Assembly (NCBI GenBank): GCA_021502835.1
Contig: JAKFGP010000056.1
Location: 43,005 to 107,004 of the forward strand
Origin: Streptomyces thinghirensis
GTDB lineage: Bacteria; Actinomycetota; Actinomycetia; Streptomycetales; Streptomycetaceae
Direction of reading: 5' to 3'
Length of the DNA stretch: 64,000 nt
Part shown: one piece after another, positions 51,744 through 64,000 of the stretch
Layout of the letters: each line of letters begins with the position of its first letter
Numbering within the stretch: the first letter of the stretch is position 1
Program-made: the position numbers and the translations under genes
The notes under the pieces: generated by a model
Database searches by the model: none
The model's input: only the letters and a program-made list of their open reading frames with translations
What the model was told of the DNA's origin: nothing

Positions 51744-52871
51744 ATGACGAGCATCGGCGCAAATTCCGGCATGGTCGACTGGAACCTCGCGGTGGCGACC
51801 GCGACCCGGCTCGTACGGCCGGGCCCCGAGGTGAGCCGCGACGAGGTGAGGGCCGTCGTCGCGGAACTTCGCCGCCATGCCAAAGCCCGGAGTGAACACG
51901 TCCGGGGCTTCACTTGTATGGCCACCGAGGAGGCCCACGACACCCCCGTCCTGGTCGTCGACCGTCCCGGCTGGGTCCGGGCGAACGTCGCCGGGTTCCG
52001 GGAGATCCTCAAGCCCCTGCTGGAGAAGATGCAGGAGCGGCGCGGCGACGGCGCGGGCAACGCGGTCCTCGGCGCCGTCGGCGGCGCAAGGCCCAGTGGA
52101 GCTGGGCATGCTGCTGTCGTTCCTGTCCCCGCGCGTCCTCGGCCAGTACGAGACCTTCGCCCCGGCCACCCGCGAACTCCCGCCGGCGCGAACGGCGGCG
52201 GCCGGCTGCTGCTCGTCGCGCCGAACATCGTGCACGTGGAGCGCGAACTCGACGTCGAGCCCCCACGACTTCCGCCTGTGGGTCTGCCTGCACGAGGAGA
52301 CGCACCGCACGCAGTTCACCGCGGTGCCCCCCTGGCTGCGCGACCACCTGGAGGGCGAAATCCAGTCGTTCCTCGCGGGAGACCGACGTCGACCCTGACG
52401 ACCGTGCTGGAGCGTCCGCGAGGCCGCCCAGACGCTCGCCGGGGGCCGCCCCGAGGCCGAGGAGGACGACGGCGGCCGGTCGCTGGTGGAGCTGGTGCAG
52501 ACCCCGGCCCAGCGGGAGGTCCTCGGCCGGCTCACCGCCGTGATGTCCCTGCTGGGAGGGGCACGCCGACTTCGTGATGGACGGCGTCGGCCCGGCGGTC
52601 GTGCCGAGCGTCGGGGAGATCCGCGAGAAGTTCCAGCAGCGCCGCGCCAAGGGCGCCTCCCGCCTCGACATGGCGCTGCGCAAGCTGCTCGGCCTGGACG
52701 CCAAGCTCCGTCAGTACCGGGACGGCGAACGCTTGTGCGGGCCGTCGTCGACGAGTGCGGCATGGACGGTTTCAACCGCGTCTGGACCTCGCCCAACACC
52801 CTCCCCACCAAGTCGGAGATCGCCAAACCGGCGGACTGGATCGCGCGGGTGACCGCAAGCCGGAGTCGTGA
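51744..52871 (+). CDS. zinc-dependent metalloprotease (DUF2342/F420-associated family)
   Basis: About 373 residues. DWNLAVATATRLVRPGPEVS, PVLVVDRPGWVRANVAGFRE, the zinc motif FRLWVCLHEETHRTQFTAV near 52270-52325, HADFVMDGVGPAVVPSVGEI and DGFNRVWTSPNTLPTKSEI. Usually between dacB and tilS in actinobacteria, as here. Breaks near 52085, 52190, 52258, 52328, 52380, 52410, 52560 and 52730. Confidence 0.9.
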
Positions 52872-53063
52872 GCCCCGTGGGCGGGCGCGAAACGAATCCG
52901 GCCGACGGCAGTCGAACGCCCCTCCAATCACCCGTCCGAGGGACCGTGAGCCCTCGACAGGCGTGCGATGCTCCGGGGAACGGCCCGTTTCTGTCACCAT
53001 CTACACACTCTGCGTGACCGAATCTCGGGCTCACCCCCGACAACTTCATGAAGGGCACCGGAC

Positions 53064-54152
53064 ATGGGTCCCCATCCTGCGGTCGCGGCGATACGCCTGG
53101 CGGTCCGCCGCGTCCTCCACGACATCCTCACCGAACTGAAAACCACGGCCGGCGTTCCGCCGCGACGGCCGCCGACCGCGTGCCGGACCGCGAGGCCGGA
53201 CTCCCGGCGTCGCCGCTCGTGCTCGTGGCCTGCTCCGGCGGCGCCGACTCCATGGCACTCGCCTCCGCCCTCGCCTTCGAGGCCCCCGGCTCGGCATCCG
53301 CGCCGGCGGCGGTCACCGTCGACCACGGCCTGCAGAACGGCTCGGACCTGCGCGCCGAAGAGGTCGTCCTGCGTCTGCGCGAACTCGGCCTGGACCCCGT
53401 CGAGGCCACCGCCAGGGACCGTCGGCCGCGGGGGCGGGCCCGAAGCCGCCGCCCGCGACGCCCGCTACGCCGCCCTGGACGCCGCCGCCGCCCGCCACGG
53501 CGCCGCCGCCGTCCTGCTCGGCCACACCTCGCGACGACCATCAGGCCGAGACCGTCCTGCTGGGCTCCTCGCCCGCGCGCCCGGCATCCGCTCTCCGTCG
53601 GGCATGGCCGGCGTCTGGGGGCCGGCGGGCCGTTACCGGCGCCCCCTTCCTCCAGGTCGACCGGCAGACCGCCCGCAAGGCCTGCATGGGTCCAGTCCCG
53701 CCCGTCCCGGGGACGACCCGCACAACGCCGGACCTGGCGTAGTCAACCGACCTGCTCCGGCTGCGGTGCCATGAGGGCCTGGCCCGCCCTGGGAAGGCGG
53801 CGCGCTCGGCAAGGGCGTCGTCGAGGCCCTCGCCCGTGTCGGCGCAACTCTCCCGGGACGACGCCGACGCCCTCGACACCTTCGGGCCCGCCAGGCCGAG
53901 GCCGGCGTCCGCGACGCGCGGGGCATGCTGGAGTGCGCCAAGCTTCCCACGCCCTCCCGCCCGCCGTACGCCGCCGGATCCTGCGCCGCGCCGCCATCGA
54001 GGCCGGCGCGCCCTCACGGGCGCGCTGTTCGCCCGCCACATCGAGGAAATCGACTGGTTGATCACCGGCTGGCGTGCGTCAGGGGGACATCAACCTCCCG
54101 GCAAGTCGTCGCCCGGCGGCAGGGTGGCAGACTGGTGATTCGGCAAGGCTGA
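53064..54152 (+). CDS. tilS: tRNA(Ile)-lysidine synthetase
   Basis: Modifies C34 of tRNA-Ile(CAU) with lysine. PP-loop [20 protein letters not shown] near 53225-53285, [46 protein letters not shown] near 53450-53530. C-terminal domain [20 protein letters not shown] and HIEEIDRLITGWR. At least ten frame breaks (for example 53140, 53410, 53530, 53570, 53630, 53740, 53800 and 53900). Confidence 0.9.
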
Positions 54153-54227
54153 ATCCGGACCCTCCCACCGATCCGCGTACGGATCGCCGGGGCGCTCCGG
54201 AGTGGCCGGTGGGACGACTCGAAAGTG

Positions 54228-54793
54228 ATGCGGGTGGACGCGAACGACATGGGTGCCGACCTCGAGAAGGTACTCATCACCAAGGAAGAGATCGACGCGA
54301 AGCTGGCTGAGCTGGCCGCGAAGATCGACGCGGAGTACGCGGGCAAGGACCTGCTCATCGTCGGTGTCCTCAAGGGCGCCGTGATGGTCATCGGCGGACC
54401 TCGCCCGGTCGCTGTCCACCCCTGTCACGATGGACTGGATGGCGGTGTCCTCGTACGGCGCGGGCACCCAGTCCTCCGGCGTGGTGCGGATCCTCAAGGA
54501 CCTCGACACCAGACATCAAGGGCAGGCACGTCCTGATCGTCGAGGACATCATCGACTCCCGGCCTGACCCTGTCCTGGCTGATCTCCAACCTCGGCTCGC
54601 GCGAGCCCGCCTCCCTCAAGGTGTGCACGCTGCAGCGCCGAAGCCGGACGCCGCGAAGGTCGCCATCGACGTGGAGTGGGTCGGATTCGACATCCCCAAC
54701 GAGTTCGTCGTCGGCTACGGCCTCGACTACGCCGAGAAGTACCGGAACCTTCCGTTCGTCGGTACGCTCGCGCCCCACGTCTACGGCGGCTGA
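54228..54793 (+). CDS. hpt: hypoxanthine phosphoribosyltransferase
   Basis: About 187 residues; purine salvage. [43 protein letters not shown] and the PRPP motif [20 protein letters not shown] near 54527-54590, then [20 protein letters not shown]. Breaks near 54395, 54510, 54560 and 54640. GTG 54225 or ATG 54228. Confidence 0.93.
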
Positions 54794-54987
54794 CACGGCC
54801 TCGTAGCGGGCGCCACGGCGTATCGGGGGGCTACCGGGACCCTGGAGGCCTCCGCGCCGTTGGAGCATGCAGACGGGAAGCCAGCGGTCCCGTGCGGCTG
54901 AGGGCCGCCGGGCTGGGGTACCGTCAGAAGAACTGTCTTATCAAACTCACTATGGCAGGAGGGACGGGGCGCCACCGCTCCGTGTGG

Positions 54988-57021
<2,034 letters not shown>

Positions 57022-57061
57022 CCCAGCCACTCCCGGCGGCCCCACCAGGCCCGGATCTGTG

Positions 57062-57099
57062 TGCCGCACCCCCCAGGTTCTAGCCTTGGGGGTGCGGCA
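57062..57099 (+). terminator. terminator between ftsH and folE
   Basis: TGCCGCACCCCC / GGGGGTGCGGCA stem with CAGG-TTCTAG-CCTT inside, followed by TTT. Directly after the ftsH stop. Confidence 0.9.
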
Positions 57100-57143
57100 T
57101 TTCCGTATGCCGACCGCAGGACAGGACAGGAACGAGGCACCAG

Positions 57144-57747
57144 ATGACCGACCCCGTGACGCTGGACGGCGAGGGCCAGATCGGCGAGTTCGACGAGAAG
57201 CGGGCCGAGAACGCCGTACGCGAACTGCTGATCGCGGTCGGCGAGGACCCGGACCGCGAGGGTCTGAGGGAGACGCCGGCGCGCGTGGCGCGGGCGTACA
57301 AGGAGATCTTCGCGGGGCTGTGGCAGGAGCCCCGGGACGTGCTGACGACGACGTTCGACCTCGGGCACGACGAGATGGTCCTGGTGAAGGACATCGAGGT
57401 GTTCTCGACCTGTGAGCACCACCTGGTGCCGTTCCGCGGCGCGGCGCACGTCGGCTACATCCCGTCCACCAACGGCAAGATCACCGGTCTGTCCAAGCTG
57501 GCGCGTCTCGTGGACGTCTACGCCCGCCGCCCGCAGGTGCAGGAACGTCTCACCACGCAGATCGCGGACTCCCTGATGGAGATCCTGGAGCCGCGCGGTG
57601 TGATCGTCGTCGGAGTGCGAGCACATGTGCATGTCGATGCGCGGCATTCGCAAGCCCGGCGCGAAGACCCTGACGTCGGCGGTGCGCGGACAGCTGCGCG
57701 ACGTCGCCACGCGCAACGAGGCGATGAGCCTGATAATGGCGCGCTGA
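57144..57747 (+). CDS. folE: GTP cyclohydrolase I
   Basis: About 201 residues; first step of folate synthesis. [20 protein letters not shown], zinc ligand motif [20 protein letters not shown] near 57408-57465, [41 protein letters not shown] near 57615-57665 after a repair, and [13 protein letters not shown]. One or two breaks near 57610. The other fol genes follow on the opposite strand. Confidence 0.95.
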
Positions 57748-57803
57748 CGCCCGTCGGCGCCGAGCCTGGCGGACCCCCACGCGACCGCCGGCGCGCAGGC
57801 GGG

Positions 57804-58295
57804 TCAGGCCGCCGTGGCCGCGCCCGGGTGGTCGTCGTCCTCGGTCCTCCGGGAGCTTGCAGACGCGCTCCAGGAAGATCGCGGCAGCTATCACGCCGAT
57901 ACCCGCCACGACCGAGAAGCCGGCGTAGATGGCCTGGTCGCGGCGGGCCGGGACGTCGAGGTACTCCAGCAGGAAGGCGCCCATGCCGCCATACATACCG
58001 GCGACGAGGGCGGCCACCAGGGCGCTGGCCTGGCCGAAGACGACCGCGCGGGCCGCCATCATCGGGTCGACGCCCTTGGCGTCCGGGACACGGTCCCGCT
58101 GGGCCTTCAGACGGGCGCGGATCGACAGGGCCGTCGCCAGCAGGATCACGGCGATCAGCGCGAGCACGACGGGGGGCGGCCAGGGGGACGCTCGGGGAGA
58201 GTCCCGATCGAGTTCCACAGACGGGCGCCCGCCCAGGACAGGATCCCGGCCACGACGAACACGCCGGCCAGCACCCTGATGCGCAACTCTTTCAC
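57804..58295 (-). CDS. DUF3180 membrane protein
   Basis: About 163 residues, four membrane helices: [60 protein letters not shown] and [21 protein letters not shown]. Conserved beside folK in actinobacteria; function unknown. GTG start. Breaks near 58170-58190 and 57833. Confidence 0.85.
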
Positions 58296-58355
58296 GGTGT
58301 CCCGGTGTCCCTTCGGTTCCCCTGCGTGGCCGTCCGACCCTGTCGACCTTAACGA

Positions 58356-58966
58356 CTACTCGGGCAGCCGGAGTTCCAGGTCGGCGCGGGGCGCGATGCC
58401 GTCCCTGGTGACGGAGTCCAGGAGGTCGGCGACCGGGCCGTGTCCCGGCAGCTGGGCCCCGGGGTCCACGTCGTGCCAGGGGGCGAGCACGAAGGCGCGT
58501 TCGTGGGCGCGCGGGTGGGGCAGGGTCAGGTGCGGATCGTCGGAGACGACCTCGGCGTAGGCGACGATGTCGACGTCGAGGGTGCGCGGGCCCCAGCGCT
58601 CGTCGCGGACGCGGTGGAAGGCCTCCTCCACGGCGTGCGCCCGCTCCAGCAGGGAGGACGGGGGCAGGGTGGTCTTGAGGATCACGACCGCGTTGAAGTA
58701 CGACGGCTGGCTGTCGGGGTCGACGCCCCACGGCTCCGTCTCGTACACCGGCGAGACCCCTTTGACCCGCACGCCCGGGGTGTCCTCCAGCGCGTCGATG
58801 GCGCCCTGGAGGGCTCCAGGCGGTTGCCGAGGTTGGCGCCGAGGGCGATCACCGCGCGCTTGGGGTTGGACAGCGTGGTGTCGGCGGCGTCGACCTGCTC
58901 GATGACGGAGGCGGGCACCGGCTGTACGGTCGGGTCGCTGGGACCCTTGGTGAAGGGGGCGCTCAT
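58356..58966 (-). CDS. folK: 6-hydroxymethyl-dihydropterin pyrophosphokinase
   Basis: About 203 residues. RAVIALGANLGNR, VSPVYETEPWGVDPDSQPSY FNAVV, AFHRVRDERWGPRTLDVDIV and HPRAHERAFVLAPWHDV are the HPPK motifs. One break near 58818. Overlaps the folB stop (ATGA). Confidence 0.95.
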
Positions 58967-59335
58967 ACACGGCTCGGATGATGGTGACGGTCACGTCGTT
59001 GAAGGGGACGGTGATCGGAGCGTCCGGCTTGTGGACGCAGACCTCGACCTCCTCGACCCCTTCTGTGTTTCAGGCAGACCTGGGCGATGCGCTCGGCGAG
59101 CGTCTCGACCAGGTTGACGGGCTCGCCCTCGACCACGGCCACGACCTCCTCGGCCACGATGCCGTAGTGCACGGTCTTCGCCAGGTCGTCGTCGGCCGCG
59201 GCCGGTCGGGTGTCCAGGCCAAGGACGATGTCCACGAGGGAAGGTCTGGCCGTCCCTCGCGCTCCTTGGGGAACACACCGTGGTGCCCGCGTGGCCTTGG
59301 AGGCCGCGCAGCGCGACACGATCCACGCGAATCAC
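58963..59335 (-). CDS. folB: dihydroneopterin aldolase
   Basis: About 120 residues: VALRGLQ, FLVDIVLGLDTRPAAADDDL AKTVHYGIVAEEV and NLVETLAERIAQVCL (active-site regions), then a tail with PFNDVTVTII seen after repair. Breaks near 59290-59245 and 59065. Stop overlaps folK start. Confidence 0.92.
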
Positions 59336-59562
59336 TCCTGCAGTCGTCGGTCTCGGCCGGTGCGCACCGCGTGCGGGGCGGTACGCCGACCTCAGTCGAA
59401 TCTACCCGCGGGCACCGACAGTGCCGGGCCACGGGGGTGTGGGGCCGGTGGAGGCCAGGAGGTTTCACCGTGCGTTCGCCCTGGCGGTCCCGGTGGATCA
59501 CGGGTTGGTAGCCGCCCATACCCGCCGGTCCGTGATTCCAACCACTTCTTGGTTCTCCCGGG

Positions 59563-60067
59563 TCAGGAAGGTGTCTCCTCGCCCTCCTCGTCCTCCGTCT
59601 CGGCCATCACGGGGGAGGCGTGGTGCGACCAGAGTTTCCAGCCGGAGGGCGTGCGCCGGAACGCGTTGGTGGCGACCACGAGCTGGCCCACGAGCGGACC
59701 GAGCTCGTCGCCGCCCTCGGGGGCGGGGCCGCCGCAGGATGTTCTCGGTGCAGGTGACCAGGGGCGGTGTCGCCGGTCACGGAGACGTAGCACGTCGGTG
59801 AGGAAGAACTGGATGTAGTCGGTGTTCGCCATGATCAGCGCGCGGTGGAGCGGAGCGCCTGCCGCGGCCGGTGAGCACCGGCCAGCCGGGGTGCACGCAG
59901 GAGACCACGCCGGCGTCGGCCGGGTCGTGGTACGACTCGTCGACGCCCAGGTCGGACGGGGTGAGCCAGAACTCGGACACCTTCTCGAAATCGCCCTGCT
60001 CCAGCGCCTCGTAGAAGGCGGTGTTGGCGGCCTCGACCTGCTCCACGTCGATGTGCGGCGCGTTCAC
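59563..60067 (-). CDS. NTF2-like (SnoaL/DUF4440-type) protein
   Basis: About 168 residues: VEQVEAANTAFYEALEQGDF EKVSEFW, GVVSCVHPGWPVLTGRGEVL and ALVTCTENILSGG, then LVGQLVVATNAFRRTPSGWK LWSHHASPV. Cone-fold protein in the fol operon; reaction unknown. Starts on the folP stop (overlap). Breaks near 59855, 59795 and 59770. Confidence 0.85.
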
Positions 60068-60956
60068 CGGGCTCCTTCGGGCCGCTGCCCGCCGTCCGGG
60101 CCCCTTCGACGGCGCGCGCGACCCGTACGGCGTCGGCGGTGGCGCGTACCTCGTGCACGCGTACGGCCCACGCGCCGGCGTGCCGCCGCGAGCGCGGAGA
60201 CGGCGGCGGTGGCCGCGTCAGCGCTCGCGCGCGGGCGGCGGGGAGGCCCCCGGCCCGGCGAGGACCCGGCCGAGGAACCGCTTGCGGGAGGCGGCGACGA
60301 GCAGCGGATGGCCGAGGCCGTGGAGGCGGTCGAGGTGGGCCAGCAGCACCAGGTCGTGCTCGGCGTCCTTGGAGAAGCCGAGCCCCGGGTCGACGACGAC
60401 GCGGTCGGGCGGGACGCCGCCCTCGACGACCGCCTCCACGCGCGCGTGCAGCTCGTCCACGACCTCGGCGACGACGTCCTCGTAGGCGCCCCTGACGTTG
60501 CCGCCCTCCGGGAGGCCGCGCCAGTGCATGACGACGAAGGGCGCGTCGGCATCGGCGACGACCGGGATCATCCGGGGGTCGGCGAGGCCGCCGCTGACGT
60601 CGTTGACCAGGGCGGCGCCCGCCGCGAGGGCCTGCTCGGCGACCGAGGCGCGCATCGTGTCGACGGAGATCGTGACGCCCTCGGAGGCCAGGCCGCGCAC
60701 GACCGGGACCACGCGCCTGAGCTCCTCGTCCTCGTCGACGCGGGTCGCGCCGGGACGGGTGGATTCCGCCGCCGACGTCCACCAGGTCGGCGCCCTCGGC
60801 GACCAGGTCGAGGCCGTGCTTGATGGCGGCCGTGGTGTCGAAGAAGCGGCCGCCGTCGGAGAAGGAGTCGGGGGTCACGTTGACGACCCCCATGACCGCG
60901 CAGCGGTCCCATGCGGTCAGTCCCGCCAGGTGGCGGCGGCCGGTCTGCTTGCTCAT
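60064..60956 (-). CDS. folP: dihydropteroate synthase
   Basis: About 295 residues; target of sulfonamides. CAVMGVVNVTPDSFSDGGRF near 60830-60890, VDVGGESTRPG (damaged by shifts near 60765), ALVNDVSGGLADPRMIPVVA, VVVDPGLGFSKDAEHDLVLL and LLVAASRKRFLGRVL. An end shift near 60105 is needed to reach the TGA at 60064. Confidence 0.95.
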
Positions 60957-61042
60957 GTCTTCAGCGTAGGCCCCGCAGGTGGCGGCCTTCCCGCGCGGCC
61001 CGGCCCTGCGGGGCGGGGAGCCGCTCCGCGCACGCGGATCTC

Positions 61043-62874
61043 TCACGCCGCCCGGGCGTCCTGCTCCACCACCCGGTGGGCGCACGGGCGGCGCGCGGTG
61101 GTGCGGCGGCGCAGGAAGCGGGGCAGCGGCGGGGCGAGGGTGACGAAGCCCTCGGCCTGCATGGCGGCGAAGCCGATGCGGGGCAGGTCGGCGGAGGCGC
61201 GGTACACCACGAAACGGGGTTCCCACCGGGGGCGGAACTTGGCGTTGAACTTGTACAGGGACTCGATCTGGAACCACCGGGAGAGGAACACCAGCAGTCC
61301 GCGCCAGGCCCGCAGCACCGGCCCCGCACCGATCTTCTCGCCCCGGGCGAGCGCCGCGCGGAACATGGCGAAGTTCAGCGAGACCCGCGCGATCCCGAGC
61401 TTCGGGGCGGCCTGGAGCGCGGCCACGATCAGCAGCTCGTTCATGCCGGGGTCGGCCGAGCGGTCGCGGCGCATCAGGTCGAGCGACACCCCGTCGGGGC
61501 CCCACGGCACGAAGTGCAGGATCGCCTTCAGGTCGCCGTGCTCGCCGGCCTCGGCGTCCTGCTTGTGCGCGGTGGCTATCAGGCAGTCCCCGTCGGAGGG
61601 GTCGCCGATGCGGCCCAGCGCCATGGAGAAGCCCCGCTCGGTGTCGGTGCCGCGCCAGTCGTCGGCGGCGCGGCGGACGCGGTCCAGTTCGGCGTCGCCG
61701 AGGTCAGCCACGCGCCGTACCCGGGTCTCGTAACCGGCGCGCTCGATGCGCTTGACCATCTGGCGCACGTTGCGCATCGCGCGGCCGGCCAGGGAGAAAT
61801 CCGCGACGTCCACCACCGCCTCGTCGCCCAGTTCGAGGGCGTCGAGCCCGGTCTCGCGGGTCCACACCTCGCCGCCGGTCTCGGAGCAGCCCATGACGGC
61901 GGGCGTCCAGGAGTGGGCGCGGGCCTCGTCCATGAACCGTTCGATGGCGCCGGGCCAGGCCTCGACGTCGCCGATCGGGTCGCCGCTGGCGAGCATGACG
62001 CCGGAGACGACGCGGTAGGTGACCGCGGCCTTGCCGCTGGGGGGGAAGACGACGGCCTTGTCGCGGCGCAGCGCGAAGTGGCCGAGGGAGTCGCGGCCGC
62101 CGTGCCTGGCCAGCAGGTCCCGCAGGCGGGCCTCGTCGTCCTCGGTGAGGCGGGCGGCGGGGTGTTCGGGGCGGAAGGCCAGGTAGACGGGAGTGGTGAT
62201 GGCGGTGAGCAGGCCGAGGGCGCCGAGGGAGAACGCGACCGTCCAGGAGGTGTTGTCCCAGTAGTCGACCGGGCCTCGACGCCGAACAGGCCGTACAGCA
62301 CGTGGGTGAGGCGGTCGGCCAGGCTCGGGTCGCCGACCATGCAGTGCGGGTGGGCGTTGACGACGACGAGGCCGAGGACGAGGGAACCGGCGCCCATGAG
62401 CACGAAGTTGGCGAGCGCTCGCCACCGCTGCGCGGGTCGGGCGCGCCGCGAACTGGTCCCGGTGCCGCAGCAGGGGCGGGAGCAGCGCGAGGAGATCAGC
62501 ACCCCGACGAGGGAGTGCCGGTAGGTGAACTGCGCGACGGCGCCGAGCGGCGCAGGGCCACGGCCGCCCGCCACGCCCGGCGTTTACGGCGCTTGGGAGT
62601 CGTGGGCGGAGCAGCAGCAACAGCACCCCGGCGCTGAGCAGAGTGCCGCCGCGAACGGGCCGAACGCGCCGGGCAGTACCTCGGCGAGGGCGTGCGTGCG
62701 GCTGTGCCGGAACCGGGGAAGACGCCGGCGGCGATGTCCAGCAGGCCCACGAGGCGCGCAGGCGCGGCCGACGAGGAGGGCACGGTCTCGGGCGAGGACC
62801 GCGCAGCACCCGGCGTACGCTCGTGGGCTTCGTCGAACCGCACCCGACATTTCCTCATCTGTCCTGACGGACAT
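61043..62874 (-). CDS. DUF2156 membrane protein (lysylphosphatidylglycerol synthase-like C-domain)
   Basis: About 600 residues. N-terminal membrane part (LVGLLDIAAGVF, TWRSLV-like segments damaged, VALLPLGAVAQFTYRHSLVG, GSLVLGLVVVNAHPHCMVGD). The cytosolic acyl/aminoacyl-transferase domain follows from 62150: LASGDPIGDVEAWPGAIERF, FSMALGRIGDPSDGDCLIAT AH, DLMRRDRSADPGMNELLIVA and KFNAKFRPRWEPRFVVYRAS. Resembles MprF/LysX C-domains without the tRNA synthetase part. Breaks near 62830, 62690, 62600, 62565, 62510, 62435 and 62270. Confidence 0.85.
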
Positions 62875-63068
62875 CGCACCCGTAGTTCTGCGAGAGACCG
62901 TGGATCCGGGCCCGTTTCGGGCATCCGGCGACACATTGCGCCCTCTAGGACGGTGTCTTGGCGGGAGAGGTTCCTCCCGACTTTGGAAACCCCGGAGGGT
63001 GCGCGGGGGTGGTGGTCGGGCGGAGGGCCGGGAACGGACGCATGGAAAGCGCAGGCAGGTAGCAACGC

Positions 63069-63900
63069 ATGGGTCTCACAAGCAACAAGGTGCTGGCGCT
63101 GGCGGTCCTGTCCGGCGTGCTGCTGTTCGCCGGCACGGTGTGGCTGTGGCGCGGCTGGCCGGGCGTACCTGGCGGGCGGTCCTCGGGCGGGTGGGGCTGC
63201 TGTCGCCACCCAGCTGGCGGTCTTCGCCGCGGTGGGGCTGGTGGCCAACCAGTCCTTCGGGTTCTACGGCAGCTGGGCCGACCTGTTCGGCCGGGAGAAG
63301 CGGCCGGGGCGTGGTCGTCGACCACTCGGCCGACGAGAGCCGGCGGCCCGCCCGGGTCGTCGGCGACCGGCGGGTCGGCCGGGGCCGGGGCGCGCCGGAG
63401 GTCGGCGGGCGGATTCCAGGAGGTACGGGTCAGTCGGCCGTACGACGCGGATCGCGTCGCCCGCGTAGCCGTGTACCTGCCGCCGGAGTACTTCCAGGCG
63501 CGGCACCGCGCGCGTACGTTCCCGCGGCCGTCGTCCTGACCGGCTATCCGGGGACGGCGTCGGCGCTGGTGGACGGCTCCACTACCCGCGTACGGCGTTC
63601 GACCTGGCCGAGGCGGGCCCGGGATGCGGCCGATGATCCTGGTGATGCTGCGGCCCACGGTGGCGCCGCCGCGCGACACGGAGTGCGTGGACGTCCCCGG
63701 GCGGCCCGCAGACGGAGTCGTTCTTCGCCAAGGACCTGCCCGAGGGCCGTGAGGGCGCCCACTACCGCGTGGACCGCCGGGCCGGGCGGCTTTGGGGTGT
63801 CGTCGGCAACTCGACCGGCGGTTACTGCGCCCCTGAAGCTCGCCATGCACCATCCCGAGGTGTACGGCGCGGGGCCGGGCTCTCCGCCTACTGCGCGGCG
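63069..63900 (+). CDS. secreted/membrane esterase, truncated by a composition change
   Basis: ATG with GGCAGGTAGCAA upstream. GLTSNKVLALAVLSGVLLFA GTVWLW and further hydrophobic segments anchor it. The alpha/beta hydrolase domain reads VYLPPEYFQ, FPAAVVLTGYPG, MILVMLRPTVAPPRDTECVD and the nucleophile region VVGNSTGGYCALKLAMHHPE VY near 63795-63860. Breaks near 63155, 63205, 63300, 63385, 63440, 63505, 63570, 63615 and 63730. After about 63897 the expected hydrolase sequence stops matching. Confidence 0.75.
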
Positions 63901-64000
63901 CACGAAAAACGCGAAAGCGTTTCAATGATAAATGCGAAAACAAGGTTACACAAACCCTGGACAAGGGTTAAACACCCAAAGATAACTGAACGAAGTACAA
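63897..64000. other. A-rich terminal segment, foreign composition
   Basis: The last 100 bases are rich in AAA, TAA and ACA triplets, near 40-45% G+C by eye, whereas the rest is above 70%. No recognisable coding or element-end sequence. Could be low-quality sequence, a contig end or the border of an insertion. Confidence 0.6.

Overview
The window is about 72% G+C. It carries the gene order of a Streptomyces chromosome core: Tad pilus genes, bldG, hppA, topA, a membrane protein/thymidylate kinase fusion, holB, the zinc-free ribosomal protein set, tipA, ppa, dacB, tilS, hpt, ftsH and the fol genes. I place it close to the S. coelicolor lineage from remembered gene order, not from a search.

The most important caveat is sequence quality. 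Almost every gene longer than about 400 bp must be read through one to eight single-base shifts, including genes a cell cannot lose (topA, tmk, holB, ftsH, folP, hppA). Many shifts sit in short G or C runs and are repaired by removing or adding one base. I treat them as sequencing or assembly errors. Each CDS spans the reconstructed gene, and each entry says where the reading frame breaks.

Layout. 1-5.5 kb: end of a CpaE-like ATPase and a Tad/Flp pilus cluster, one of whose proteins carries a long Gly/Ser repeat. 5.8-9.4 kb: an MrfA-like helicase (minus strand), then bldG with its partner anti-sigma factor. 9.4-17.9 kb: proton-pumping pyrophosphatase, a lipoprotein, a methyltransferase, a small membrane protein and topA. 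18-24.6 kb: a three-part thymidylate kinase fusion, holB and a secreted peptidase. 24.7-29.4 kb: tRNA-Thr, a glycosyltransferase and an AfsR-type regulator. 29.5-34.6 kb: a PolA-like polymerase whose 3' end is duplicated just downstream, a Clp_N/HTH protein with paired operators on its promoter, a LysE exporter, a DUF2786 protein and a lipoprotein.

34.7-37.3 kb holds paralogous S14, L28, L33, L31 and S18 around a Zur-box-like site, with a COG0523-like protein that lacks its P-loop. The S18 copy has two in-frame TAG codons. 37.6-39.6 kb is a WhiJ/AbaA-type module (DUF397 protein, HATPase, XRE-DUF5753 regulator). A common 26-27 bp element lies about 80 bp upstream of two of its genes. 39.7-47.4 kb: aldehyde dehydrogenase, a PadR regulator with an operator pair over an ABC exporter promoter, glutamate decarboxylase, tipA with its own promoter, a UPF0145 protein and a DedA protein.

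47.5-64 kb: ThrE-type exporter, ppa, dacB, a zinc metalloprotease, tilS, hpt, ftsH, folE, then on the minus strand a DUF3180 protein, folK, folB, an NTF2-like protein, folP and a DUF2156 protein. The window ends in a secreted esterase gene whose last 100 bases abruptly become A-rich.
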